DNA of 48,029 nucleotides from Actinomycetales bacterium (GTDB taxonomy: Bacteria; Actinomycetota; Actinomycetes; Actinomycetales; Microbacteriaceae), in assembly GCA_015655415.1 (NCBI GenBank), contig JAATFB010000040.1:1-48029 (forward strand). The letters run 5' to 3'. Under the pieces are notes generated by a model, which saw only the letters and a list, made by a program, of their open reading frames with translations, was not told the DNA's origin and ran no database searches. Within the stretch, counting starts at the first letter, position 1; every line of letters begins with the position of its first letter. Below, one piece after another: positions 1 to 8,137 of this stretch. A program made the translations under genes and the position numbers.

Positions 1-1266
1 CGGCACCGCGAGCCCGATCAGGGCGCCGCTCGTCGACATGCGGTGATCGTCATAGCTGTGCCAGACGCCTCCGTGCAGGCGGCGCGGCACGATGCGCAGT
101 CCGTCCTCGAGCTCCTCGACCTCGCCGCCCAACGAGCTGATCTCCGTGGCCAGCGCGCCCAGCCGGTCGGTCTCGTGGTGACGGATGTGACCGATCCCCG
201 TGATGGTGCTGGGCGTGTCCGCGAGGGCCGCCAGGGCGATCACGGTCGGGGCGAGCTCGCCGCCGTGCGTGAGGTCGAGGCTGACGCCCCGGATGCCGTC
301 GCCGCCGCGCACCGTCAGGGCGCCGTCGGCGCGCTGCACGGTGGCACCGAACGCGGGAAGGATCTCCACGAGGTGTGCGCCGACCTGGGTGGTGGTGTTC
401 GGCCACCCGGCGATCGTGACGGCGCCGCCGGCGACGAGCGCCGCCGCCAGGAACGGCGCCGCGTTGGAGAGGTCGGGCTCGATGTCCGCCTCGCGCGCCC
501 CGATCGGCCCGTTCGCGACGAGCCATTCGCCCACGGCCGGGGACGACACCTCGACGCCGCGTCTGGTCAGCGCGTCGACGGTCATCTCGATGTGCGGCAG
601 GCTGGGCAGTCGACGTCCGACGTGCCTGACGCGCAGTCCGTCGTCGAAACGGGCCCCCGACAGCAGCAGGCCGGAGACGAACTGGCTGGAGGCAGACGCG
701 TCGATCTCGACCGAGCCCCCGGCGACGCGCCCGGTTCCGTGCACGGTGAACGGGAGGCCCCCTCGACCGGCGTCGTCGACGTCCACGCCGAGCGATCGGA
801 GTGCTGAGACGATGCCCCCCATGGGACGGCGACGGGCCGACTCGTCGGCATCGAACACCGTGGGACCCAGCGCCAGGGCGGCGACCGGCGGGACGAACCG
901 CATCACGGTGCCCGCCTGCCCGCAGTCGATCGTGGTGCTGCCGGTGAGCTCGGCCGGGGTGACGAGCCAGTCGGCGCCGAACGTTCCCGTGCCCTCCCGA
1001 TCCTCGACACGGGCGCCGAGTGCGCGCAGCGCCGCGACCATCTTGGCGCTGTCGCGGGAGTGCAGCGGAGAGTGCAGCAGCGACGGGGCATCGGCGAGGG
1101 CCGACAGCACCAGCTCGCGAGCCGTGATCGACTTCGAACCCGGCAGCGTCAGCCGGGCGCGCAACGGGCCCGTGGCGGTCGGCGCGGGCCAGAGGGCGTC
1201 GGGCTCCTGCGGCGCCGAGTCGCCGTACGGGTCGAAGTCCGGCGCGGAATATTTCGAGATCAGCAT
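1..1266 (-). CDS. aroA: 3-phosphoshikimate 1-carboxyvinyltransferase (EPSP synthase), 3' end beyond window
   Basis: Transfers enolpyruvate from PEP to shikimate-3-phosphate in the shikimate pathway (cytoplasm). The minus-strand frame starting at ATG 1266 ([16 protein letters not shown]...) stays open to base 1, giving 422 codons; the family is about 430-450 aa, so only some 10-30 C-terminal residues are missing. Family landmarks are visible: [12 protein letters not shown] at residues 41-52 (PEP/S3P-binding Lys and Ser), SRDSAKM (usual SRDT), a GTVMRF block (usual GTAMRF), and near the window edge [19 protein letters not shown], matching the conserved DHRM segment. The N-terminus carries about 33 residues ahead of the core, usual for actinobacterial AroA. 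It is divergent from sigR. A longer open frame on the same strand (50-1300) is a shadow with no family motifs. Confidence 0.95.
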   Translation of the reverse strand, partial: MLISKYSAPDFDPYGDSAPQEPDALWPAPTATGPLRARLTLPGSKSITARELVLSALADAPSLLHSPLHSRDSAKMVAALRALGARVEDREGTGTFGADWLVTPAELTGSTTIDCGQAGTVMRFVPPVAALALGPTVFDADESARRRPMGGIVSALRSLGVDVDDAGRGGLPFTVHGTGRVAGGSVEIDASASSQFVSGLLLSGARFDDGLRVRHVGRRLPSLPHIEMTVDALTRRGVEVSSPAVGEWLVANGPIGAREADIEPDLSNAAPFLAAALVAGGAVTIAGWPNTTTQVGAHLVEILPAFGATVQRADGALTVRGGDGIRGVSLDLTHGGELAPTVIALAALADTPSTITGIGHIRHHETDRLGALATEISSLGGEVEELEDGLRIVPRRLHGGVWHSYDDHRMSTSGALIGLAVP

Positions 1267-1452
1267 CGATTGTCAAGAGTATCGGCCTCGTGAGGGCCAC
1301 GGACGGGGAGAGGAGCGTGCGGATGCCTCAGGCGCTGCTCGAGCCGCCCCTCGCCCGGTCGTCGGAGGCGGGGCCGTCGGAGGCGTGGGAGCCCCCGCGA
1401 GGTGTGCCGGACGGGGGGATCCCCTTCGCCGGAACAGCACAGCCGCCAGTCC

Positions 1453-1458
1453 TAGACT
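1453..1458 (+). promoter_or_regulatory. Predicted -10 element (TAGACT) for sigR
   Basis: TAGACT lies 8 nt before ATG 1467 (5 nt before an in-frame GTG at 1464), with GGAACA at 1431-1436 and a 16-nt spacer as a possible -35. The spacing would give a leaderless or near-leaderless sigR mRNA. It does not match the SigR-type GGAAT/GTT consensus spacing, so autoregulation is not shown by this site. Confidence 0.45.
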
Positions 1459-1466
1459 GGGCGGTG

Positions 1467-2123
1467 ATGTCCACCCGACGCGAGGAACCCGCTCAGGACC
1501 TGGGCGCGCTGTTCGAAGAGCAGGCGCTCTCGTACATGGATCAGCTGTATGCGGCGGCACTGCGCATGACACGCAACCCCTCCGATGCGCAGGACCTCGT
1601 ACAGGAGACGTTCGTCAAGGCGTACGCGGCGTTCGGCCAGTTCAAGCAGGGCACGAACCTCAAGGCCTGGCTGTACCGCATCCTGACGAACACGTTCATC
1701 AACACGTACCGCAGGAAGCAGCGCGAGCCCTACCAGAACACCATCGACGACCTGGAGGACTGGCAGCTGGGCGGTGCGACGTCGACGACGGCGTTGAGCG
1801 CGCGCTCGGCCGAGGCGGAGGCGATCGACCACCTCCCCGACTCCGACGTGAAGAACGCGCTGCAGGCCATTCCCGAGGACTTCCGCCTCGCGGTCTACCT
1901 GGCCGACGTCGAGGGCTTCTCCTACCAGGAGATCGCCGACATCATGAAGACCCCGATCGGCACCGTGATGAGCCGCCTGCACCGTGGCAGGCGGATGCTG
2001 CGGGAGCTGTTGACGGATTACGCGCGCGAGCGCGGGCTGTCTGCCGTGCAGAACGGAGCCGCCTCCGAGAAGGCGGCGGACACGACGGCCGGTGCCGCGC
2101 AGAACACCGGGAGCACCAGATGA
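1467..2123 (+). CDS. sigR: RNA polymerase sigma factor, SigR/SigH (thiol-oxidative stress) type
   Basis: ECF sigma factor that directs RNA polymerase to thiol-stress genes when its anti-sigma factor is oxidised. The protein is 218 aa from ATG 1467; the open frame extends 59 codons upstream, but that part is low-complexity and lacks sigma homology, while [21 protein letters not shown] fits the family N-terminus. Region 2 is seen in [20 protein letters not shown] followed by [21 protein letters not shown], and region 4 in [40 protein letters not shown]. Its stop overlaps the start of the RsrA-like anti-sigma gene (ATGA), so the two are translationally coupled. The organisation matches the sigR-rsrA pair of Streptomyces and sigH-rshA of mycobacteria; which target genes it controls here is not visible. 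Confidence 0.93.
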   Translation: MSTRREEPAQDLGALFEEQALSYMDQLYAAALRMTRNPSDAQDLVQETFVKAYAAFGQFKQGTNLKAWLYRILTNTFINTYRRKQREPYQNTIDDLEDWQLGGATSTTALSARSAEAEAIDHLPDSDVKNALQAIPEDFRLAVYLADVEGFSYQEIADIMKTPIGTVMSRLHRGRRMLRELLTDYARERGLSAVQNGAASEKAADTTAGAAQNTGSTR

Positions 2124-2362
2124 GCGACTGCGGCTGCGACAAGGCCAAGAAGGACATCGAGGAGTACCTGCACAACGAGCTGCAGGCGGACGACGCCGCG
2201 GACATCCGCGAGCACGTCGAGAACTGCCCGGACTGCCAGCACGAGGTGCACGTGGGAATAGCGCTCACCGAGGTGGTGCAGCGCGCCTGCAAGGAGACCG
2301 CGCCCGAGCACTTGCGCGAGCAGGTCCTGGCCCGGCTTCGGAGCCTCCAGGCGACGCACTGA
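2120..2362 (+). CDS. rsrA: Redox-sensing zinc anti-sigma factor, RsrA/RshA type
   Basis: Small cytoplasmic ZAS-family anti-sigma factor that binds and silences SigR in its zinc-bound reduced state and releases it on disulfide formation. The protein is 80 aa. The zinc site is present as C6...H32-x3-C36-x2-C39; the 26-residue distance from the first Cys to His is the same as C11-H37 in Streptomyces coelicolor RsrA (from memory of the family). A further Cys at 4 and Cys 59 (RACKE) could take part in the redox switch. It overlaps the sigR stop by 4 bp, the usual arrangement for co-production of equimolar partners. It converges with kgd, 60 bp away, and I see no clear terminator between them. Confidence 0.92.
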   Translation: MSDCGCDKAKKDIEEYLHNELQADDAADIREHVENCPDCQHEVHVGIALTEVVQRACKETAPEHLREQVLARLRSLQATH

Positions 2363-2422
2363 CATCCCGCGCTACCGTGTCGGGCGCGGCCACGACCACC
2401 GATGCCGGTCGAGGCGAGCGCC

Positions 2423-5400
2423 CTACAACGTGAGCGCCCGCCTGAGCAGCTCCGCCTGCTCCTGCGCGTGCCGCTTGGCCGAGCCGGTGGCGGGGGAGGC
2501 GGACGCCGCCCGCGAGAACACGCCGAACGGGGGCAGACCGGCCTTGGCGGCCTGCAGCGCCACGTAGATCCACGCGCCCTGGTTCTCCGGCTCCTCCTGG
2601 AGCCAGGAGAGCTCCGCGTTCGGGTAGGTCTCCAGCACCGACCGCAGCTCGGCCTCCGGGAAGGGGTAGAACTGCTCCACCCGCACGAGCGCGATGCGCT
2701 CGTCGGGGTTCTTGTCGAGCTCGGCCTTGGCGTCGTAGTAGATCTTGCCCGCCATGACGAGCACCCGGCGCACGGCGGCCTTGTCCACCCCGCGCGGATC
2801 GTCGATCACCGGTCGGAAGGAGCCCGAGGTGAAGTCGGGCAGGTCGCTCGTGGCTCCCCGCAGTCGCAGCATGGCCTTCGGCGTGAAGACGATGAGCGGC
2901 TTGCGCGGCCGCGCGTACGCCTGCCGGCGCAGCAGATGGAAGTACGAGGCGGGCGTCGAGGGCCGTGCCACCGTCATGTTGTTCTCCGCGCAGAGCTGGA
3001 GGTAGCGCTCGATGCGTGCCGAGGAGTGGTCCGGCCCCTGCCCCTCGTAGCCGTGCGGCAGCAGCAGAACGAGCGAGGACCGCTGGCCCCACTTCTGCTC
3101 GGCAGAGGAGATGAACTCGTCGATGACCGTCTGGGCGCCGTTGGCGAAATCGCCGAACTGCGCCTCCCACAGCACCAGGGCGTCGGCACGCTCGACCGAG
3201 TACCCGTACTCGAAGCCCATCGCGGCGAACTCGCTGAGCAGCGAGTCGTAGATCCAGAACTTGGCCTGGTTGTCGCTGAGATTGGCCAGCGGCACCCACT
3301 CCTGCCCGTTCACCCGGTCGTGCAGCACGGCCTGGCGCTGCACGAAGGTGCCGCGGCGGGAGTCTTGGCCGACCAGCCGCACCGGCGTCCCCTCCAGCAG
3401 CAGCGAGCCCAGCGCGAGCAGTTCCCCCAGCGCCCAGTCGATGCCGCCGTTGCGGGTCATCTCGATCCGCCGGGTGAGCAGCTGCTGCAGCTTCGGGTGC
3501 ACCGTGAAGCCGGCCGGCTTGTTGTCGAACGCCCGCCCGATGGTCTGGATGACCGACTCGGAGACGCCGGTCGTCGCCAGCTCGCCGCGCGCCGCATCCT
3601 GCTGCGCGTCGGGGCGCTCCAGGTCGTTGATCGCGTTCGCATCGCCTGAGACCACGGGGATAGACCCGGTCTGCGCCGCGTGCGTCTCGGCGAACGCGCG
3701 CTCCAGCCGCTCCTGGAAGTCGCGGTGGGCCTGCTCGTACTCCTCCTCGGAGATGTCGCCGCGGCCCACCAGGGCCTCGGTGTAGAGCCGGCGCACTGAG
3801 CGCTTCGCCTCGATGAGGTTGTACATCAGCGGCTGCGTCATCGACGGGTCGTCGCCCTCGTTGTGACCGCGCCGGCGGTAGCACATCAGGTCGATGACGA
3901 CGTCCTTCTTGAACTCCTGGCGGAACTCGTATGCCAGACGGCCCACGCGCACGACGGCCTCAGGGTCGTCGCCGTTGACGTGGAAGATCGGCGCCTGGAT
4001 GGTCTTGGCCACGTCGGTGGCGTAGACCGATGAGCGGCCCTCGCTCGGCGGGGTGGTGAAGCCGACCTGGTTGTTGATGTTGATGTGGATGGTGCCGCCC
4101 GTGCGATACGCGCGCAGCTGCGACATCTGCATCGTCTCGACCACCACGCCCTGACCAGCCATTGCGGCGTCTCCGTGGATCAGGATCGGCAGGGTGAGGT
4201 AGGTGCCGGCGGGCCGGCGATCCTGCTTCGCCCGGGCGATGCCCTCCAGCACGCCGTCGACGACCTCCAGGTGGGACGGGTTCGCCGCCAGGTAGACGGC
4301 GATCTCCTCGCCGTTCGCGCCGGTGAACGTGCCCTCCGTTCCCAGGTGATACTTCACATCGCCGGAGCCGCCGACGCTCCGCGGGTCCTGGGTGCCCTCG
4401 AACTCGCGGAAGATCTGTCCGTAGGTCTTGCCCGCGATGTTGGTGAGCACGTTGAGGCGGCCCCTGTGCGCCATGCCGATCGCGACCTCGTCGAGACCGT
4501 CCTGCGCCGCCTCCTGCAGCACGGCGTCCAGCAGCGCGATCGTGGACTCGCCGCCCTCGAGGCTGAAGCGCTTCTGCCCCACGTACTTCGTCTGCAGGAA
4601 CGTCTCGAACGCCTCGGCCTCGTTCAGCTTGCCCAGGATGCGCAGCTGCTCGTCGTGCGTGGGCTTCTCGTATGGCACCTCCACGTGGTCCTGGATCCAC
4701 TTGCGCTGTGCGGGATCCTGGATGTGCATGTACTCGATGCCGACCGTGCGGCAGTACGAGTCGCGCAGCACGCCCAGGACGTCGCGCAGCAGCATCGTGC
4801 GCCTGTCACCGCCGAACCGTCCGGTCACGAACTCCCGGTCGAGGTCCCAGAACGTGAGGCCGTGCGTGGCGATGTCGAGGTCGGGGTGCGTGCGCTGCTT
4901 GTACTCCAGCGGGTCGATGTCCGCCATCAGATGACCGCGCACCCGGAACGCGTTGATCAGCTCCTGCACCCGAGCGGTCTTGTCGACCGAGCTGGCGACG
5001 TCGACGCTGATGTCCTCGGCCCAGTGGATCGGGTCGTAGGGGATGCGCAGCTCGGCGAAGATGTCCTCGTAGAAGCCGCGCTGCCCGATCAGCAGCTCGT
5101 GCACGATCTTCAGGAACTCGCCCGAGCCCGCCCCCTGGATGACGCGGTGGTCATAGGTGCTCGTGAGCGTGATGGTCTTGCCGATGCCCAGCGTGGTCAG
5201 CGTCTTCAGGCTCGCGCCCTGGAACTCCGCCGGGTACTCCAGGGCGCCGGCGCCGATGATGCAGCCCTGGCCCTTCATGAGGCGGGGGACCGAGTGGACC
5301 GTGCCGATGCCGCCGGGGTTGGTGAGGGAGATGCTGGCTCCGGCGAAGTCGTCGGCGGTGAGCTTGTTGGCGCGCGCGCGCCTGACGAGGTCCTCGTAGG

Positions 5401-6328
5401 CGGCGAGGTACTCCCCGAAGGTCAGCGACTCCGCACGCTTGATGGCCGGGACGAGCAGGGCGCGCGACCCGTCGGGCTTCGGCACGTCGATGGCGATGCC
5501 CAGGCCGATGTGCGCCGGGGCGACGACGGAGGGCTTGCCGTCGACCACGTCGTAGTAGACGTTCTGGCTCGGGAACTCCTTCAGCGCCTGGATGAGCGCC
5601 CATCCGATGACGTGGGTGAAGCTCACCTTGCCGCCGCGCGTGCGCCTGAGATGGTTGTTGATGACGATGCGGTTGTCGATCATCAGCTTCGCCGGGATGG
5701 TGCGCACGCTGGTGGCGGTCGGTACGGTGAGGCTGGCGTCCATGTTGCTGGCCAGCGTCTTGGCCATGCCGCGGAGCGGGGTGACGACGGGCTGCCGCTC
5801 CGCCTGCTCCTGCTCGCCCTGGCGCACGACGGACTGCGGGGCGGTCACGGGGGCGTCGGCCGGGACCGGGGCGGGACGCGGGGCCACCGAGGTGGTGCGC
5901 GCCACCGGCTGGGTGGCGGGGGCCTGTGCGGCGGGGGACGGGGGCGTGGGAGCAGCGGTCTGCGCCTGTGCAGCGGAGGATGCCTGTGCCTGTGCCGTGG
6001 GGGATGCCGGGGACGTGGGGGAAGGCTGTGACGTGGGGGAAGGCTGTGCCTGTTCCACCGGCGCGGCGGCCGGTTGCGAGCCCGCCGCGGCGGGCTCGGC
6101 CGGTGTCGCGGCCTGCGCCGTCGCATCGGGCGACGAGTCGGTCGAATCGGCTGCGGGGTGGGCGTCCCCGCCCGGCGTGTAGGCCTCCAAAATGGGCCAC
6201 CACGACCTGTCCACCGAGTCCTTGTCGGCGAGGTACTGCTCGTACAGCTCTTCGACGAGCCACTCGTTGGCTCCGAACCCTTCCGACGCTCCCTCGTCCG
6301 TCCCTACTCCGGTCAACTGGCTCGACAC
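2423..6328 (-). CDS. kgd: Multifunctional 2-oxoglutarate decarboxylase/dehydrogenase E1-E2 fusion
   Basis: Actinobacterial SucA/Kgd: thiamine-diphosphate-dependent oxidation of 2-oxoglutarate in the TCA cycle, with an E2-like succinyltransferase domain fused in front of E1. The protein is 1301 aa from GTG 6328 (VSSQLTGVGTDEG); the next landmark NEWLVEELYEQYLADKDSVD matches the usual Kgd N-terminus, so the much longer open frame reaching 8077 is rejected. Order: N-terminal segment (1-50), Ala/Pro/Ser/Thr-rich linker (about 55-180, including duplicated QPSPTS), acyltransferase domain with TSTYDHRVIQGA (His 394), then E1 with AIGMAHRGRLNVL (about 616-628) and the TPP-binding GDAAMAGQG (719-727) to NNQVGFTT. 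It diverges from guaB1. In relatives the FHA protein GarA/OdhI inhibits it; no such gene is present in this window. Confidence 0.96.
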   Translation of the reverse strand: MSSQLTGVGTDEGASEGFGANEWLVEELYEQYLADKDSVDRSWWPILEAYTPGGDAHPAADSTDSSPDATAQAATPAEPAAAGSQPAAAPVEQAQPSPTSQPSPTSPASPTAQAQASSAAQAQTAAPTPPSPAAQAPATQPVARTTSVAPRPAPVPADAPVTAPQSVVRQGEQEQAERQPVVTPLRGMAKTLASNMDASLTVPTATSVRTIPAKLMIDNRIVINNHLRRTRGGKVSFTHVIGWALIQALKEFPSQNVYYDVVDGKPSVVAPAHIGLGIAIDVPKPDGSRALLVPAIKRAESLTFGEYLAAYEDLVRRARANKLTADDFAGASISLTNPGGIGTVHSVPRLMKGQGCIIGAGALEYPAEFQGASLKTLTTLGIGKTITLTSTYDHRVIQGAGSGEFLKIVHELLIGQRGFYEDIFAELRIPYDPIHWAEDISVDVASSVDKTARVQELINAFRVRGHLMADIDPLEYKQRTHPDLDIATHGLTFWDLDREFVTGRFGGDRRTMLLRDVLGVLRDSYCRTVGIEYMHIQDPAQRKWIQDHVEVPYEKPTHDEQLRILGKLNEAEAFETFLQTKYVGQKRFSLEGGESTIALLDAVLQEAAQDGLDEVAIGMAHRGRLNVLTNIAGKTYGQIFREFEGTQDPRSVGGSGDVKYHLGTEGTFTGANGEEIAVYLAANPSHLEVVDGVLEGIARAKQDRRPAGTYLTLPILIHGDAAMAGQGVVVETMQMSQLRAYRTGGTIHININNQVGFTTPPSEGRSSVYATDVAKTIQAPIFHVNGDDPEAVVRVGRLAYEFRQEFKKDVVIDLMCYRRRGHNEGDDPSMTQPLMYNLIEAKRSVRRLYTEALVGRGDISEEEYEQAHRDFQERLERAFAETHAAQTGSIPVVSGDANAINDLERPDAQQDAARGELATTGVSESVIQTIGRAFDNKPAGFTVHPKLQQLLTRRIEMTRNGGIDWALGELLALGSLLLEGTPVRLVGQDSRRGTFVQRQAVLHDRVNGQEWVPLANLSDNQAKFWIYDSLLSEFAAMGFEYGYSVERADALVLWEAQFGDFANGAQTVIDEFISSAEQKWGQRSSLVLLLPHGYEGQGPDHSSARIERYLQLCAENNMTVARPSTPASYFHLLRRQAYARPRKPLIVFTPKAMLRLRGATSDLPDFTSGSFRPVIDDPRGVDKAAVRRVLVMAGKIYYDAKAELDKNPDERIALVRVEQFYPFPEAELRSVLETYPNAELSWLQEEPENQGAWIYVALQAAKAGLPPFGVFSRAASASPATGSAKRHAQEQAELLRRALTL
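6012..6047. repeat. Two perfect 18-bp tandem repeats inside the kgd linker
   Basis: GACGTGGGGGAAGGCTGT occurs at 6012-6029 and again at 6030-6047. In the kgd frame it encodes duplicated QPSPTS within the disordered linker before the acyltransferase domain. It keeps the frame (6 codons) and is probably a slippage-generated, length-variable spacer. Confidence 0.9.
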
Positions 6329-6507
6329 AGCCGTTCGCCCACTCTCTTCGTTGATGGAAACTCCGCCGGAACACGGGTCGCCTCGTGCCCTATCGCAGAC
6401 CGCTCCGGCACAGGGATCAAGCCTAATCGAATCGGCTGAACACCGCCGCAGGAACCCTCGCGCCCGGGCACGCGCCGGCACGCGGCCCGATGGGCGGACG
6501 CAGGCCC

Positions 6508-6513
6508 TAACGT
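6508..6513 (+). promoter_or_regulatory. Predicted -10 element (TAACGT) for guaB1
   Basis: TAACGT is 7 nt before ATG 6521 and there is no Shine-Dalgarno sequence between them, consistent with a leaderless mRNA. Confidence 0.45.
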
Positions 6514-6520
6514 TGGCCTC

Positions 6521-7960
6521 ATGCAGTTCTATGGAACGGCGCCGACGCACGACCTGACCTACTCCGACGTGTTCCTGGTGCCCAGCCGATCGAACGTGAC
6601 GAGCCGCATGGACGTGTCGCTCGCCCCCGGCGACGGCACGGGCGCGAGCATCCCGATCGTCTCGGCCAACATGAACTCGGTGACCGGGCCGCGCCTCGCC
6701 GCGACACTGGCGCGGCGAGGCGGGCTCGGCGTGCTGCCCCAGGACATGCACCCGGAGGAGCTCAAGGCCGCGATCGACTGGGTGAAGTCCCAGCCGGTGC
6801 TCTACGACTCGCCCTTTCCGATGAGGCCCGACGACACGGTCGGGCAGGCGCTCGCGACGGTGCCGGCGGCCCCGGGGCACGGCATCGTGCTGCGCGACGG
6901 CGGCGGCGGATACGTCGGATGCCTCGCCTCGGCCGACCTCGCCGCCGTCTCGCACGACACGCGGCTCGGCGAGCTGCTGCACGGCTCGCTGCCCTCGATC
7001 GACGCCTCGGACGTGCACGACGCCCGCGCCGCATTCGACCTCCTGGAGACGGCGAGTCTGGACTTCGCGCCGGTGCTCGACCACGGGCACGTGATCGGCA
7101 CGATCAGCCGGACCGGGGCGCTGCGCTCGACGATCTACGAGCCGGCGCTGGACAGCCGCGGCCGGCTGCGCATCGCGGCCGCCATCGGGATCAACGGCGA
7201 CGTGGTGGCGAGGGCGAAGGCGCTGGTCTCCTCCGGCGTCGACGTCCTCGTGCTCGACACCGCGCACGGCGACCAGGACGGCATGCGCCGCGCCATCCAC
7301 GCGGTGGCCGCCCTTCGGCTCGGGGTGCCGGTCGTCGCCGGGAACGTCGTGACGGAGCAGGCGGTTCGCGACCTCGTCGCCGCCGGAGCGGACATCATCA
7401 AGGTCGGCGTCGGCCCCGGCGCCATGTGCACAACGCGCATGATGACTGCGGTCGGCCGTCCGCAGTTCTCCGCCGTGCTGGAGACCGCGGCCACGGCGCG
7501 TGAGCTGGGTGCGCACGTGTGGGCGGACGGTGGGGTGCGGTATCCGCGGGACGTGGCGCTCGCGCTCGCCGCCGGCGGGGCGTCCGTGATGATCGGATCG
7601 TGGTTCGCGGGCACGGTGGAGGCGCCCGGACGCCTCCAGGCCGACGAGTCGGGCCGCCTCTACAAGGAGAGCTGGGGCATGGCCTCCACCAGGGCGGTGC
7701 AGCAGCGCTTCGAGCGGCTGGACCCCTACGAGCGCGCCCGCAAGCAGCTCTTCGCGGAGGGCATCTCCAGCTCGCGCATCTACCTGGACCCGTTGCGGCC
7801 GTCCGTGGAGGACCTGCTCGACATGATCACCACCGGAGTGAGGAGCTCCTTCACCTACGCGGGCGCCCGCACGCTGAAAGAGTTCCACGACCGGGCGCTG
7901 GTGGGGATCCAGTCGGCCGCCGGCTACGAGGAGGGCAAGGCGCTGCCGGTCAGCTGGTGA
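6521..7960 (+). CDS. guaB1: GuaB1-family IMP dehydrogenase-related protein (probable GMP reductase with CBS domains)
   Basis: Member of the IMPDH/GMP-reductase superfamily, 479 aa. The (beta/alpha)8 core starts with LTYSDVFLVPSRS (12-24) and IVSANMNSVTGPRLA; a CBS pair is inserted at roughly residues 95-205; the catalytic loop is GVGPGAMCTTRMMTAVGRPQ with the nucleophilic Cys 303. Family members in mycobacteria were long called IMPDH-like and were later reported to reduce GMP to IMP under control of the CBS module; that function is family knowledge and not shown here. It stands alone, divergent from kgd across 192 bp, and would act in purine nucleotide interconversion in the cytoplasm. The true IMPDH (guaB2) is not in the window. 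Confidence 0.9.
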   Translation: MQFYGTAPTHDLTYSDVFLVPSRSNVTSRMDVSLAPGDGTGASIPIVSANMNSVTGPRLAATLARRGGLGVLPQDMHPEELKAAIDWVKSQPVLYDSPFPMRPDDTVGQALATVPAAPGHGIVLRDGGGGYVGCLASADLAAVSHDTRLGELLHGSLPSIDASDVHDARAAFDLLETASLDFAPVLDHGHVIGTISRTGALRSTIYEPALDSRGRLRIAAAIGINGDVVARAKALVSSGVDVLVLDTAHGDQDGMRRAIHAVAALRLGVPVVAGNVVTEQAVRDLVAAGADIIKVGVGPGAMCTTRMMTAVGRPQFSAVLETAATARELGAHVWADGGVRYPRDVALALAAGGASVMIGSWFAGTVEAPGRLQADESGRLYKESWGMASTRAVQQRFERLDPYERARKQLFAEGISSSRIYLDPLRPSVEDLLDMITTGVRSSFTYAGARTLKEFHDRALVGIQSAAGYEEGKALPVSW

Positions 7961-8031
7961 GCGGCACGCGCCCCCAAGGCTTCCGCCCCGATCACCGCGA
8001 CCGCCCTGGCCGTGCCCGGACCGGCCGACGG

Positions 8032-8037
8032 TATACT
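8032..8037 (+). promoter_or_regulatory. Predicted -10 element (TATACT) for the CNNM operon leader
   Basis: TATACT lies 10 nt upstream of the ATG of the 29-aa leader ORF (8048). Transcription would start about 3-5 nt before that ATG, so the leader would be the first thing translated. Confidence 0.5.
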
Positions 8038-8047
8038 CGGCAGGACA

Positions 8048-8137
8048 ATGGACGACCCTCCTCCGGCCTGTTCGCACGGCGGTTCACGCTGCCCTCCCCG
8101 CTCCCCGTCTGACGGCGGGGCCGGACGAACGAGGTGA
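8048..8137 (+). CDS. Putative acidic/proline-rich leader peptide (29 aa) overlapping the CNNM gene
   Basis: ATG 8048 opens a 29-codon frame beginning MDDPPPAC and ending at TGA 8135-8137, whose last base is the A of ATG 8137 of the next gene (TGATG). It sits just after a good -10 box. Two acidic residues followed by three prolines at the very N-terminus, with more prolines later, are the composition known to stall or destabilise ribosomes, and proline/acidic leader peptides control Mg2+ transport genes in enterobacteria (mgtA). A 7-bp GC hairpin falls at its end (8103-8120). Translation is not proven; it is called on position, promoter spacing and coupling. Confidence 0.45.
   Translation: MDDPPPACSHGGSRCPPRSPSDGGAGRTR
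8103..8120 (+). promoter_or_regulatory. GC-rich hairpin between leader ORF and CNNM start
   Basis: CCCCGTC-TGAC-GGCGGGG forms a 7-bp stem (one G-U pair) with a 4-nt loop, about 10-15 nt ahead of the ribosome-binding region GAGGTGA (8131-8137). A ribosome translating the leader would melt it, so it could gate downstream translation. No U-tract follows, so it is a poor intrinsic terminator. Confidence 0.4.

Noticed and set aside
1264-1277. CATCGATTGTCAAG near the aroA start, similar to the LacI operator
   Set aside because: Only the ATCGATTG core matches; the left half-site is missing and the gene is unrelated to the regulon.
50-1300. 416-codon minus-strand frame overlapping aroA
   Set aside because: Arg/Gly-rich shadow typical of high-GC DNA; the aroA frame carries all EPSP-synthase motifs.
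4085-6031. 648-codon plus-strand frame antisense to kgd
   Set aside because: Composition is that of a third-position GC shadow (His/Arg/Asp/Val-rich), no domain, and it is fully antisense to a certain gene.
6329-8077. Very long minus-strand open frame continuing upstream of kgd across guaB1
   Set aside because: The added sequence is antisense to guaB1, has no family motifs, and a good GTG start with the conserved Kgd N-terminus follows at 6328.
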